Shown: piece after piece, positions 29,153-37,639 of the stretch
Numbering within the stretch: position 1 is the first letter of the stretch
Layout: each line of letters begins with the position of its first letter
Source of the DNA: Bartonella bacilliformis Ver097
GTDB taxonomy: Bacteria > Pseudomonadota > Alphaproteobacteria > Rhizobiales > Rhizobiaceae
Assembly: GCF_000709795.1 (NCBI RefSeq)
Contig: NZ_KL503803.1
Coordinates: 186,001-250,000, forward strand
Direction: 5' to 3'
DNA length: 64,000 nucleotides
Notes under the pieces: generated by a model
Told to the model about the DNA's origin: nothing
Databases searched by the model: none
The model's input: the letters and a program-made list of their open reading frames with translations, nothing else
Position numbers and translations under genes: made by a program

Positions 29153-29532
29153 TTAGCTTTTCCAGCAATATTTTTATTTCCCACATGAGATATTTTCATT
29201 AAACGCTATCATGTGTATATTCATAGTTTTTTCCATAAATAATGCATATAGCACGATATTTTACGATTTTTTAGTCGCGTTATTTTAATTAAATACTACA
29301 AAGATAATTTGACAAAGCAGTTTTATGCAACTGTCAACTTGCAACTCATTTGATTGAAATGGTAATTTTATTAATCACGATTTTTAGATAGTTTTGTTTA
29401 AAAACTAAGTTTGTGATTTTGGTTATGATTGTATGCATTGCTGGTTGATGATTATCTGAGGGGTTTTAAAAACATTATTAAAGTGATGTACTGAAATGTA
29501 TTTTATAATATTTATTAAAATTTAAAAGACTT
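29153..29532. other. Gene-free spacer between rlmJ and uvrC
   Basis: About 380 AT-rich bases. The uvrC promoter presumably lies near its right part. No ORF, RNA gene or stable hairpin was recognised. Confidence 0.5.
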
Positions 29533-30399
29533 TTATGCAACTAAGCCTTCACCATTTATCCATTGATAAGTAATGTGTGCACTTTTATCTTGTCTGAGAC
29601 AAGTGATAAGAAAAAGGCTAATTTTTCTCATTTCTTCTTCAAGAAGATAAGGAGGATTAATAAGAATCAAACCGCTTCCATTCATCATGGGCACAATTGA
29701 ATTTTTTCGGATACGCATTTCGAGTTGTAGAATTTTGGGAATATCTGTTTTATGAAGCGTATGAAGAAAATTTTCAATGTCTTTATCGTACTTAACAGGA
29801 TACCATAAGGCGTAAATGCCACCAGGAAAACGCCGATATGCTTTCGCTAATCCTTCAATAAGACGAGAAAATTCACCAGGATTTTCAAAAGAGGGATCAA
29901 CAAGGATGAAGCCGCGTTTTTCTTTTGGAGGTAGATGAGCATTTAAAGATAGCCAACCATTCAGATGCAGCACTTTTGTTTGGTAATCACCAGAAAAATT
30001 ATTGGCTAAAGTTTGGTAATCTTCATCATGTAATTCAATGGCAGTGAGTCGATCTTGTTTACGTAACAATTTGCGAATGAGAATAGGTGATCCAGGATAG
30101 AATGTGATTTTTCTATTATTTTTTTGATTAAATGCATAAATCACATCAAGCCATGGATCAAGGAGTGTTTGTAAATCTTCGGGAATAGGGTTGGATAAAA
30201 TTCGTCCAATACCCTCACGCCATTCTCCTGTTTTTTGCGCTTCTAGGGAAGAGAGATCATACAATCCGATTCCAGCATGCGTGTCTATAACGCGAAAAGC
30301 TTTCTCCTTTCGCTTGAGATATTCTACGATGCGTGTGATAATGACATGTTTGAAAACATCAGCAAAATTGCCAGCATGATAGATATGCCGATAATTCAT
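29533..30399 (-). CDS. rlmJ: 23S rRNA (adenine2030-N6)-methyltransferase RlmJ
   Basis: SAM-dependent methyltransferase acting on 23S rRNA before ribosome assembly. The 288-residue protein opens with the RlmJ signature MNYRHIYHAGNFADVFKH. DTHAGIGLYD is the SAM-binding loop. The catalytic motif reads DPSFENPGEF where relatives have DPPYE; the second Pro and the Tyr are altered to Ser and Phe, a tolerated variation in this family as far as I recall. It stands alone on the minus strand. Confidence 0.92.
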   Translation of the reverse strand: MNYRHIYHAGNFADVFKHVIITRIVEYLKRKEKAFRVIDTHAGIGLYDLSSLEAQKTGEWREGIGRILSNPIPEDLQTLLDPWLDVIYAFNQKNNRKITFYPGSPILIRKLLRKQDRLTAIELHDEDYQTLANNFSGDYQTKVLHLNGWLSLNAHLPPKEKRGFILVDPSFENPGEFSRLIEGLAKAYRRFPGGIYALWYPVKYDKDIENFLHTLHKTDIPKILQLEMRIRKNSIVPMMNGSGLILINPPYLLEEEMRKISLFLITCLRQDKSAHITYQWINGEGLVA

Positions 30400-31076
30400 A
30401 AAATAGACTCTATTCTATACGATTGTTGATTAAATTTCTAAATGTATGATAATAATTCTTACATCAATAAAGCGCTATTAAAAAACAATATATCTTACAA
30501 AAACGAATGTTTTTTTAAGATTGTCGGTCGATATAGTTATATCTATGATTGTGTTATTCCTTACATAAAGCTTTCATGAACAAAGATCCAGAAGGTTGCG
30601 TAGAGATTTTTGATAACAAAAATATTTTTCAGAAAACCAGATTGGTTTATCTAGTATCTAAAAAGAAGCTTATTCACTATTTATTATAAAAATGCAGAAA
30701 ATTACAAAATTTCTGATAAAAATTAGGAATAAGTATGCTGAAATGAGATATTATGTAAAAAATATCGAGTACTATAAAAGTAAATAGCTATTTTACTAAA
30801 TAAAAGTTTTATCAAAAATAAAGAGGATTGTTTCCTTTTAAGGGAAGTCTTCTGTATGATGTATGAAGTTATAATTTTGTGTGTGACACTCAAATATATC
30901 TTTAAAAAATAGTGCGGAATATGAAAATATCTCAACCAATATTGGTAAAACGTATAGCGAGTATTAAAAAATACTCCTTCTACTCAGGCTGGAAAAACAA
31001 CTACTGCTAAAAATATATGTAAAATACTAGAATTAAGCATTAGTTCTTTTGAACAAAAAAGTTGAGCATCAGAAAT
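30400..31076. other. Decayed region upstream of tatB
   Basis: About 680 bases with no intact gene. tatA is expected just upstream of tatB in Rhizobiales, but no clear TatA helix was found. A frame at about 30969-31064 reads STQAGKTTTAKN and ends in a stop; it could be a leftover tail of tatA or another lost gene. A 70-codon minus-strand frame here has no domain and is probably chance. Confidence 0.4.
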
Positions 31077-31341
31077 ATTTTTGATTAGTGGGACAGAGTT
31101 TTAGTTATTTCACTTGTTCTCATCATTGTTGTTGGAGCAAAAAAATACCAAAAATGTTAAGGGTTAAGCAAAGGCAGAAGCATAATATGCGCGTTCAACA
31201 GTTTAATGAATTTCGTCATCAATTTGATGATGCTATAAAACAGGCTGAGCTAGATAATGAAAAAGGGTATTATCGGGTGTCGACCATTTGAATCCTCGTG
31301 AAGAGTTAACAAAATTTTTGATTCAAGTTATGATACAGTGA
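31077..31341 (+). pseudogene. tatB: tatB remnant, frameshifted (Sec-independent protein translocase)
   Basis: TatB is the receptor component of the twin-arginine translocase. Reading across frames, the remnant shows the N-terminal membrane helix (WDRVLVISLVLIIVVGAKK), then after a frame change the amphipathic helix KMLRVKQ … FNEFRHQFDDAIKQAELD typical of alphaproteobacterial TatB. A further frame change leads to HLNPREEL. The start codon is lost (ATT in place of ATG) and a stop interrupts the first residues. Several independent lesions make a sequencing error unlikely. Confidence 0.85.
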
Positions 31342-31538
31342 ATGAAATTTACGATTAGTGTAAATATAATACCATTTTATAAATTGAAAAAGGGAGAAGA
31401 GATTTGTGAATATAGTCAAGACAAATTGAGTGAAAATTTAAACACTATCTGCTGATTATTGTGATCATGGAGTTGTTTGTGTAGTTCGAAATGAGAAAGA
31501 AATGTCGTGAATCCTAAAAAAATGAAGTTGATGCTAAT

Positions 31539-32325
31539 ATGGCACCATTGTTGGAGTATTTGATTGAGCTCCGTTAGCGAATTATTGCAGCTCTGATTGC
31601 ATTTTTTATAGCTTTTATTATTTATTATATGTTTTTTTCAAAGATTATATTTTGAATTTTTTAATATGGTCTTATCAATGGGTGATGAAAATATCAGGTG
31701 GTGATCTTGAAAATGTTCATCTTCAATCAAAGCAAGTATGGGGAATTTTTTTAACAAAAACGAAGCTTGCTGCTTCTGGTATTGTTGTTTTATCTTTTTC
31801 CTATATAGCTTTAGCACCAAGGCGTTATAAAAGTGAGCGTATGGTTTTTTACCATTTTCTTATAGGTGTCCCGTTTTATTTTTGGTTAGAGGAGCATTTA
31901 TTTATGGTCTGTTAGCGCTAATAATGCTTTAGTTTAGTTTTTTTCAACAGTTTTTGCCGGATCTTTATTTAAGGATAGAGTTGATAGCTCGTATTTCAGA
32001 TTATCTGAGTTTTATAGCATGGTTGATCTTGATTTTTGGTTTGATTTCCAACTATCTCTTATTACTAGTTTTTTAATGAAGGTTGGATTGTTAACATCTC
32101 ATATGTTAATATCCATTTGAAAGTGAGTTATTCTGATTTCCTTTGTTATTGCGGCTATGGTGACGCCATCAGGTTTTTTTTACTATGTTTGCAGTAGTGC
32201 TACCAACCGTAGTTCTCTATGAAGTGTCGATTTTAATAGCTTACTGGATGGAAAAGAAAGAGAAATCATTCTTAATGAAAGTTTATATTTTTATGATACG
32301 AGGCTCATGGAAACGATACAAATGA
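31539..32325 (+). pseudogene. tatC: tatC remnant, multiply frameshifted
   Basis: TatC is the core membrane subunit of the twin-arginine translocase. From the ATG at 31539 the frame reads MAPLLEYLIELR, then a stop. The family sequence continues in shifting frames: FFIAFIIYYMFF, LIWSYQWVMKISGGDLENV, KQVWGIFLTKTKLAASG, RRYKSERMVFYHFLIGVPF, LIARISDYLSFIAWLILIFG, AMVTPSGFF, VVLPTVVLYEVSIL. It ends at a TGA ten bases before serS. I count at least three in-frame stops and three frameshifts. The order of the TatC landmarks is preserved, so this is decay in place. Confidence 0.88.
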
Positions 32326-32334
32326 GGAATTTTT

Positions 32335-33612
32335 ATGCTTGACATTAAATGGATACGTGAAAATCCTGAAAAATTAGATGCAGCACTAGCAAGTAGAGGC
32401 ATTGAGCCACATGCTGAACGGTTAATAGCACTTGATCTTGAACGTCGATCACATGTTGCCAAAGTGCAATGTGCAAAAGAGCGCCGCAATTCAGCTTCTA
32501 AAGAAATAGGCCAAGCTTTGGCTGCAGGTGATCAAAAAATTGTTGAGCGTATTAAAGCTGAGGTTGAGGAGATTAAAACTTTTCTTTCTTCTGCCGCAAT
32601 AAAAGAAAAGCAGTTAACCGAGAGTCTTGAAAAGATACTATCAGCTATACCAAATATTCCGTTAGATTCTGTTCCAAAGGGTGAAAATGAAGAGGCCAAT
32701 GTTGTTATTCGACATTTTGGTACACCCCCGATATTTAATTTTATACCAAAAGAACATTTTGATCTTGGTCAAAATCTTAAGCAGATGGATTTCGAGCGAG
32801 CAAGTCGTTTATCGGGTGCGCGTTTTACTGTACTTTCAGGGGCGTTAGCTCGGCTTGAGCGTGCATTAGGTCAATTTATGCTTGATGTACATGTTAATGA
32901 GCATGGTTATGAAGAAATTTCTCTTCCTCTTCTTGTGCGTGATGAGATTGTTTATGGAGCAGCGCAACTGCCGAAATTTGCTGATGATCTTTTTCGAATT
33001 ACAGATGGTCGGTGGCTTATTTCTACAGCAGAAGTGCCATTAGTCAATTTGGTAAATGGTGAAGTTCTTAATGAATCAGATTTACCATTGCGATTTTCCT
33101 CTCTTACCCCTTGTTTTCGTTCAGAAGCAGGAGCAGCCGGTCGTGATACACGTGGTATGTTACGTCAACACCAGTTTTGGAAGGTAGAGATGGTGTCGAT
33201 TACCACTGAAGAACAGTCCTTAATTGAACTGGAACGTATGACAGAGTGTGCAGAAGATATATTGAAGCGGCTTGGGTTACCTTTTCGTACTGTGATTCTT
33301 TCTACTGGTGATATGGGGTTTGCTTCATGCAAAACCTATGACATTGAGGTTTGGCTTCCAGGTCAAGGGTGTTACCGTGAAATTTCAAGTTGTTCAGTTT
33401 GTGGTGATTTTCAAGGACGGCGTATGAATGCTCGATATCGTAAAGACAGAGATAAAACATTGCATTTTGTGCATAGTTTGAATGGTTCAGGTACCGCTAT
33501 TGGTCGCTGTCTTATCGCTATTCTTGAAAATTATCAGCAAGCTGATGGATCGATTATTATTCCAGATGCTTTGCAACCTTATATGAAGGGAATAAATTGT
33601 ATCACTGCCTAA
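32335..33612 (+). CDS. serS: Seryl-tRNA synthetase
   Basis: Class II synthetase charging tRNA-Ser. The N-terminal coiled-coil arm (about residues 25-105) is followed by the catalytic domain with motif 2 ([20 protein letters not shown]) and motif 3 ([16 protein letters not shown]). Length 425 is normal. GAGG lies before the ATG at 32335. It sits ten bases after the tatC remnant, where an intact tatABC-serS order is usual, so serS may rely on the old tat promoter or a new one. Confidence 0.97.
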   Translation: MLDIKWIRENPEKLDAALASRGIEPHAERLIALDLERRSHVAKVQCAKERRNSASKEIGQALAAGDQKIVERIKAEVEEIKTFLSSAAIKEKQLTESLEKILSAIPNIPLDSVPKGENEEANVVIRHFGTPPIFNFIPKEHFDLGQNLKQMDFERASRLSGARFTVLSGALARLERALGQFMLDVHVNEHGYEEISLPLLVRDEIVYGAAQLPKFADDLFRITDGRWLISTAEVPLVNLVNGEVLNESDLPLRFSSLTPCFRSEAGAAGRDTRGMLRQHQFWKVEMVSITTEEQSLIELERMTECAEDILKRLGLPFRTVILSTGDMGFASCKTYDIEVWLPGQGCYREISSCSVCGDFQGRRMNARYRKDRDKTLHFVHSLNGSGTAIGRCLIAILENYQQADGSIIIPDALQPYMKGINCITA

Positions 33613-33788
33613 GTAACGTAAAGTGAAGTTGGTATAGATTTATTGCTGATGAGCGATAATTAATCTGTACATGAATGATAATTCTGTAAAGAGATCACTC
33701 ATGCATAAAAATAGCTACTATATTGGAGATTGAATGACATTATGGAGAGAAGGACATTCTACAATTTCGTGAGAAATTAGCAAGCCTT

Positions 33789-34400
33789 GTGCTGAAAATG
33801 CGTGGTAAAGGAATTGATGATGTAAATTTTTTTGCAGCATTTGAGAAAATTCCACGTCAATATTTTGTTGCTGCTCCTTGGCTTAATAGTGCTTATGATA
33901 ATAAAGTTATTCCGATTGAATGCGGTGAATATATTGAGCGTTTGGAGGAGCAACTTTTGATTCTCTTTGCGTTGTCATTGAGAAAAAAACACCGTGTTTT
34001 AGAAATTGGTACAGGCTCAGGTTTTTGTTCTGCTCTTACCGCATGTTTAAGTGATCGTGTAGTAACAGTTGATCGTTATAAAACACTTGTTGATCTAGCA
34101 CGGCAAAAATTTCAAACTTTAGGAATTGAAAATATTGTTGTGCATCAAATTGATGGTAGTCGAGGTGTTACAGGTTTTGGGCTATTTGACCGTATTCTTA
34201 TTTGGCCATCACGCTCTGATGAACCAGAAGATTTTTTAGAGCTTTTAACTGGAAATGGTATTCTTATTCAAGCTATTGGGCCAGATGAAGGAGTGCAGAT
34301 GGTTACACGTTATATAAAAAATGATAGCCGATTTAAGCGCTTAGAAATGTTTCAAGTGCGCTATCAACCTTTTATTAAAAATGTTGCGGCAGTTCTGTAA
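33789..34400 (+). CDS. pcm: Protein-L-isoaspartate O-methyltransferase, N-terminus uncertain
   Basis: Repairs damaged Asp/Asn residues by SAM-dependent methylation. The SAM site VLEIGTGSGFCSALTA is near residue 68 and the PCMT N-terminal core (FEKIPRQYFV) precedes it. The family has about ten more N-terminal residues. These are encoded in frame just upstream (FREKLASLV) but lack a start codon, while an ATG at about 33742 is in the wrong frame. A one-base change would join them, so the gene may be mildly damaged or start at this GTG. surE, often located before pcm, is absent. Confidence 0.8.
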   Translation: MLKMRGKGIDDVNFFAAFEKIPRQYFVAAPWLNSAYDNKVIPIECGEYIERLEEQLLILFALSLRKKHRVLEIGTGSGFCSALTACLSDRVVTVDRYKTLVDLARQKFQTLGIENIVVHQIDGSRGVTGFGLFDRILIWPSRSDEPEDFLELLTGNGILIQAIGPDEGVQMVTRYIKNDSRFKRLEMFQVRYQPFIKNVAAVL

Positions 34401-34551
34401 TTTTAGGATTAAGAGTCGCAAAATATTCCATTTGGTTACCTGATGATGAGCTCAATTTGATTTTTTATCAGCATGTTTATAGATAAAATGTTTAATTTTA
34501 ACTTTTAGGTAATATTAGCAATATTTAATAGAGTCAGTTGAGCATTGGCTA

Positions 34552-35757
34552 ATGAGAAAATTCATGTATTTGAAAACTTTGAATGACATTTTTCGGTATA
34601 ATTTTCAGAGGATTGTTCTTTTAGCAGTAGCAACAATAATTACAGGTTGTAGTTCTGGTACACAGCGTTTTTTTGATGGTTTTTATGAGGGGGAGGCGTC
34701 TACTCAGTTAACTGAAAATACAGCTATGTCTTCTGATAGACGAATAATATCGCAAAGCAGTGTAATACAAAGTGATGAATTGCCACCTGTGGAACCGCTT
34801 TATTCTTCAGGGGATCATAATCATGCTTCATATAATTTTTCAGGACAAGAGGCAGGATTGTCTTTTCGCGAAAACAGGGTTTCTCCCGATGGACGGATTA
34901 TGGGCGCACCACCGAAAAATCTTGGAACGCTTTCTCGTTCAAATGTGAATAATTCTTCCGTTTTTCAAAGGGGATCCTACATCGTGCAGAGTAGAGATAC
35001 ACTATCTAGTATCGCACGGCAAAAGGGAATCAGTGTCGAGGCATTAAAAGTGGCAAACGGTATGGGGGATAATGCTATTTATATCGGTCAAAAACTCGTT
35101 ATTCCAGATAAACAAACAGTTGTAACTTCGAATGCTCAAAATAATGCTGTAGGTTCATCAACAACTACATCCTCAGCTCAATCTAAAGGTGTATCCTCTG
35201 TTAAAACAGAGAAGATATCTTCTGCATCACGCTCTGTAAACACTGCACCTGCTGCAACAATTAATACGTCAGATATTAAAAAGAATGTTTCTAAGCAGAT
35301 GACTACTTCAAAATCTGCAAATAATTTATCGAAGACGGTTAAGGATTTAGATAATGTTACTGTTCCTCAGGCAACAGGAATTTCTAAGATGCGTTGGCCG
35401 GTACGAGGACGCTTGTTAAGTCACTTTGGGCAAAAAAAGGGAACAATAACCAATAGAGGGATAGACATTAATGTACCTGAAGGTTCATCAGTGAAGGCAG
35501 CTGAAAATGGTGTTATTATCTATGCAAGTGATGGATTAAAAGAACTTGGAAATGTTGTCATGATTCGACATGAGGATAACATTATCACTATTTATGGTCA
35601 TAATAGCAAACTTACTGTGAGTAGAGGGCAAAGAGTAAAACGTGGTGATGAAATTGCTAAATCAGGTATTTCAGGAGATGCTACAACACCGCGTGTTTAT
35701 TTTGAGATACGTCAAAATTCTATACCCGTCGATCCTGCTCAGTATTTAGAGAACTGA
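34552..35757 (+). CDS. NlpD-like lipoprotein with LysM and degenerate M23 domain
   Basis: Probable activator of cell-wall amidases during division. A signal peptide with lipobox ITGC puts the lipidated Cys at residue 33. A LysM peptidoglycan-binding domain spans about 142-185 (GSYIVQSRDTLSSIARQ). A Ser/Thr-rich linker follows, then a LytM/M23 domain in the last 125 residues. Its metal ligands are missing: the usual HxGID reads NRGID, and the HxH near the C-terminus reads RVYFE. It should therefore bind or activate rather than cut, as EnvC and NlpD do. It follows pcm, as nlpD often does. Confidence 0.88.
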   Translation: MRKFMYLKTLNDIFRYNFQRIVLLAVATIITGCSSGTQRFFDGFYEGEASTQLTENTAMSSDRRIISQSSVIQSDELPPVEPLYSSGDHNHASYNFSGQEAGLSFRENRVSPDGRIMGAPPKNLGTLSRSNVNNSSVFQRGSYIVQSRDTLSSIARQKGISVEALKVANGMGDNAIYIGQKLVIPDKQTVVTSNAQNNAVGSSTTTSSAQSKGVSSVKTEKISSASRSVNTAPAATINTSDIKKNVSKQMTTSKSANNLSKTVKDLDNVTVPQATGISKMRWPVRGRLLSHFGQKKGTITNRGIDINVPEGSSVKAAENGVIIYASDGLKELGNVVMIRHEDNIITIYGHNSKLTVSRGQRVKRGDEIAKSGISGDATTPRVYFEIRQNSIPVDPAQYLEN

Positions 35758-36407
35758 TTCGGTTCCTTCGATTTTAAAAATTCATTTATGTTAAACGCTG
35801 TAATATCAGTTGATTTAACGTAAGATATTTTTCGAGTTTCTGTATAACTGAGTAAGTTTATCAAAATTTTCCATGTTGTGCTTTATGTTAAGGTATCATA
35901 GTAATTTCAGAGCCATTTCACAGACTATAAGGTGAACATCAACATCAATCAAGAATATTTTTTGATATCTATGATGGGTAAATTTGATTAGGGATGTTTT
36001 GATCTAATTGATGTTTTGTAGGATAGGTGAAAACTCATTGGTACAAGTTCTTGTAATCGCATGCAATTTTTACGCATTGTTGATGCGATGATTGAGATTG
36101 ATGGCAATATAATTAACGCGGTTAACGGCTTTGTGTATGTATAATTTTTAAAGGTTTTGAACAGGATGATCAGCCTAATCCTCAAGGTTGAATTTCATTT
36201 AAATAAAATGGCATACATGAATAATTATCTAATCTAATTCTAAGATAGGGAAGCCTATTTTTCTCTTTTTTAATGGATTAGAAAGATAGTCTTTATTCAT
36301 ATACAAAAAGTGATATAAATCTGTTTTTTATATATTTTTTCTCTGAATCAAGAGCTTGTTTTGATTAGAGTGAAAAATACTTAAAGTTTAATCTGTAGGA
36401 GATAAAA
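35758..36407. other. Gene-poor region with a possible coding remnant
   Basis: About 650 bases without an intact gene. On the plus strand around 36035-36142 an open frame with coding-like composition reads NRMQFLRIVDAMIEIDGN and ends in a stop, with other stops upstream. I do not recognise it. Relatives often carry an ATPase gene (DUF815) between nlpD and yajC; I could not confirm that this is its remnant. Confidence 0.35.
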
Positions 36408-36869
36408 ATGTTGATTACCAGTGCTCAGGCTCAGGTTGCAGGTGGTGCTGCTAGCGGAACGTCGTTTGTTACCTTTATTCCTTTTATTTTAATTTTTGCG
36501 ATTATGTATTTTTTAATTATTCGCCCGCAGCGTGTGCAAATGAAAAAGCGGCAAGAAATGCTTAATTCTGTACGTCGTGGAGATGTAGTTGTAACAGGTG
36601 GCGGTATCATTGGTAAGGTTATAAAGGTTCATGATGAAATTGGTGAATTAGAGGTTGAAATTGGTGAAAATATGCGTATCCGCATTCTGCGTTCAACGTT
36701 AGCTGATGTGCGGGTTAAAGGTGAGCCAGTTTCAGAAGAGAAAGCAAAACCTAGTGCTAATAAGGTAAAAACACCTAAAAAGTCTGGAGATAAAATCACA
36801 ATAAAAAACAATGTGGCTGTTGCTAAAAAGGCAAAATCTGCATCAGAGGAAGAGAAACCAAAAGCGTAA
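36408..36869 (+). CDS. yajC: Preprotein translocase accessory protein YajC
   Basis: Small inner-membrane protein associated with SecDF-YidC. One membrane helix (about residues 20-43) is followed by FLIIRPQRVQMKKRQEM and the conserved RRGDVVVTGGGIIGKV. The C-terminal third is Lys/Ala/Ser-rich and makes it longer (153) than most YajC proteins (about 110). GTAGGAGA precedes the ATG. It is followed by a hairpin and no secDF, which is unusual. Confidence 0.93.
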   Translation: MLITSAQAQVAGGAASGTSFVTFIPFILIFAIMYFLIIRPQRVQMKKRQEMLNSVRRGDVVVTGGGIIGKVIKVHDEIGELEVEIGENMRIRILRSTLADVRVKGEPVSEEKAKPSANKVKTPKKSGDKITIKNNVAVAKKAKSASEEEKPKA

Positions 36870-36883
36870 TTGTGATTTATAAT

Positions 36884-36909
36884 ATCTCTGTTTTTTACAG
36901 AGATGTTTT
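36884..36909 (+). terminator. Probable terminator just after yajC
   Basis: ATCTCTGT (36884-36891) and ACAGAGAT (36897-36904) form an 8-bp stem with a T5 loop, followed by GTTTT. It is 15 bases past the yajC stop. The T-tract is short. Confidence 0.6.
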
Positions 36910-37252
36910 GGATCTGTGAAGAAGCGTTTATTTATGGGTGTTGCAGAAGTGTGAGCTGTTTTAGCCATAATACTAAGTGTTTTGCATAATTGAAGTTGTT
37001 TCTTTTAAAAAAAGAGAGATAGTGTAAATTTCTCATTTTTGATGGGTATAAGGTCATTGAGTGTGATTTATCGGAATTTTTTACATTATTGGCGACGTTT
37101 TTGTGTGTTCATTACTTTAAGCACTGTTGGATAAGAGAAATTTTGTATTGATATTACTATAAGCGTTATTATCAAAGCCTATGATACATCAATGTTTATT
37201 GCTGTTTTTTGAATGAAAAAGCGCAATAGGGGAGCAAAAAAGGACACTTATT
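36910..37252. other. Slot where secDF normally lies; no intact gene
   Basis: Only 340 bases separate yajC from the Mth938-family gene, where I would expect secD and secF (or a fused secDF, above 2 kb). A weak plus-strand stretch near 37080-37180 (HYWRRFCVFITLSTVG, stop, KFCIDITISVII) could be the relic of a SecF N-terminus, but the match is too poor to claim. Confidence 0.4.
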
Positions 37253-37639
37253 ATGTCTTATGCAATTCAAGTGCGTGAAGCGCATTTTCCAGGGCGAGCA
37301 CCTATTGATGCTTATGGAAATGGTGGTTTTCGTTTCGCCGATATGTCGCATCAAGGTTCTATTATGTGTGTACCATCAGGCGTTTATGGTATTGATATGG
37401 TAGGACCTATGCCGAGTCGGGATGATATTTCTCGCATTTTACAAGAAGCGGATGAGATTGAGATTTTTTTGATAGGCACAGGGATTGAATTATTACGTTT
37501 ACCTGAAGAATTACGGGTAGTTTTATGGGAAAAGCGTATTTCAACAGATACAATGAGTACAGGAGCAGCAGTGCGCACATTTAATGTTCTTTTATCTGAA
37601 AATCGTGCAGTTGCTGCGTTGTTGTTTGCAGTAGAATGA
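37253..37639 (+). CDS. Mth938/DUF498 family protein (NDUFAF3 homologue)
   Basis: A 128-residue single-domain protein. It shows the Mth938-like fold signature: IDAYGNGGFRFADMSHQGSI near the start, a central FLIGTGIELL, and TGAAVRTFNVLLSENRAVAA at the end. The human homologue NDUFAF3 is an assembly factor of respiratory complex I. The bacterial role is inferred, not proved. The stop overlaps the start of the next gene by four bases (ATGA), so they are translationally coupled. Confidence 0.88.
   Translation: MSYAIQVREAHFPGRAPIDAYGNGGFRFADMSHQGSIMCVPSGVYGIDMVGPMPSRDDISRILQEADEIEIFLIGTGIELLRLPEELRVVLWEKRISTDTMSTGAAVRTFNVLLSENRAVAALLFAVE

Noticed and set aside
30723-30935. 70-codon minus-strand frame upstream of the tat remnants
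   Set aside because: Rich in Ile, Phe, Tyr and Lys as expected of random AT-rich DNA; no domain and no upstream ribosome site.
31652-31915. 87-codon frame as a stand-alone membrane protein
   Set aside because: It is the middle of TatC in one of several frames; flanking TatC pieces continue in other frames.
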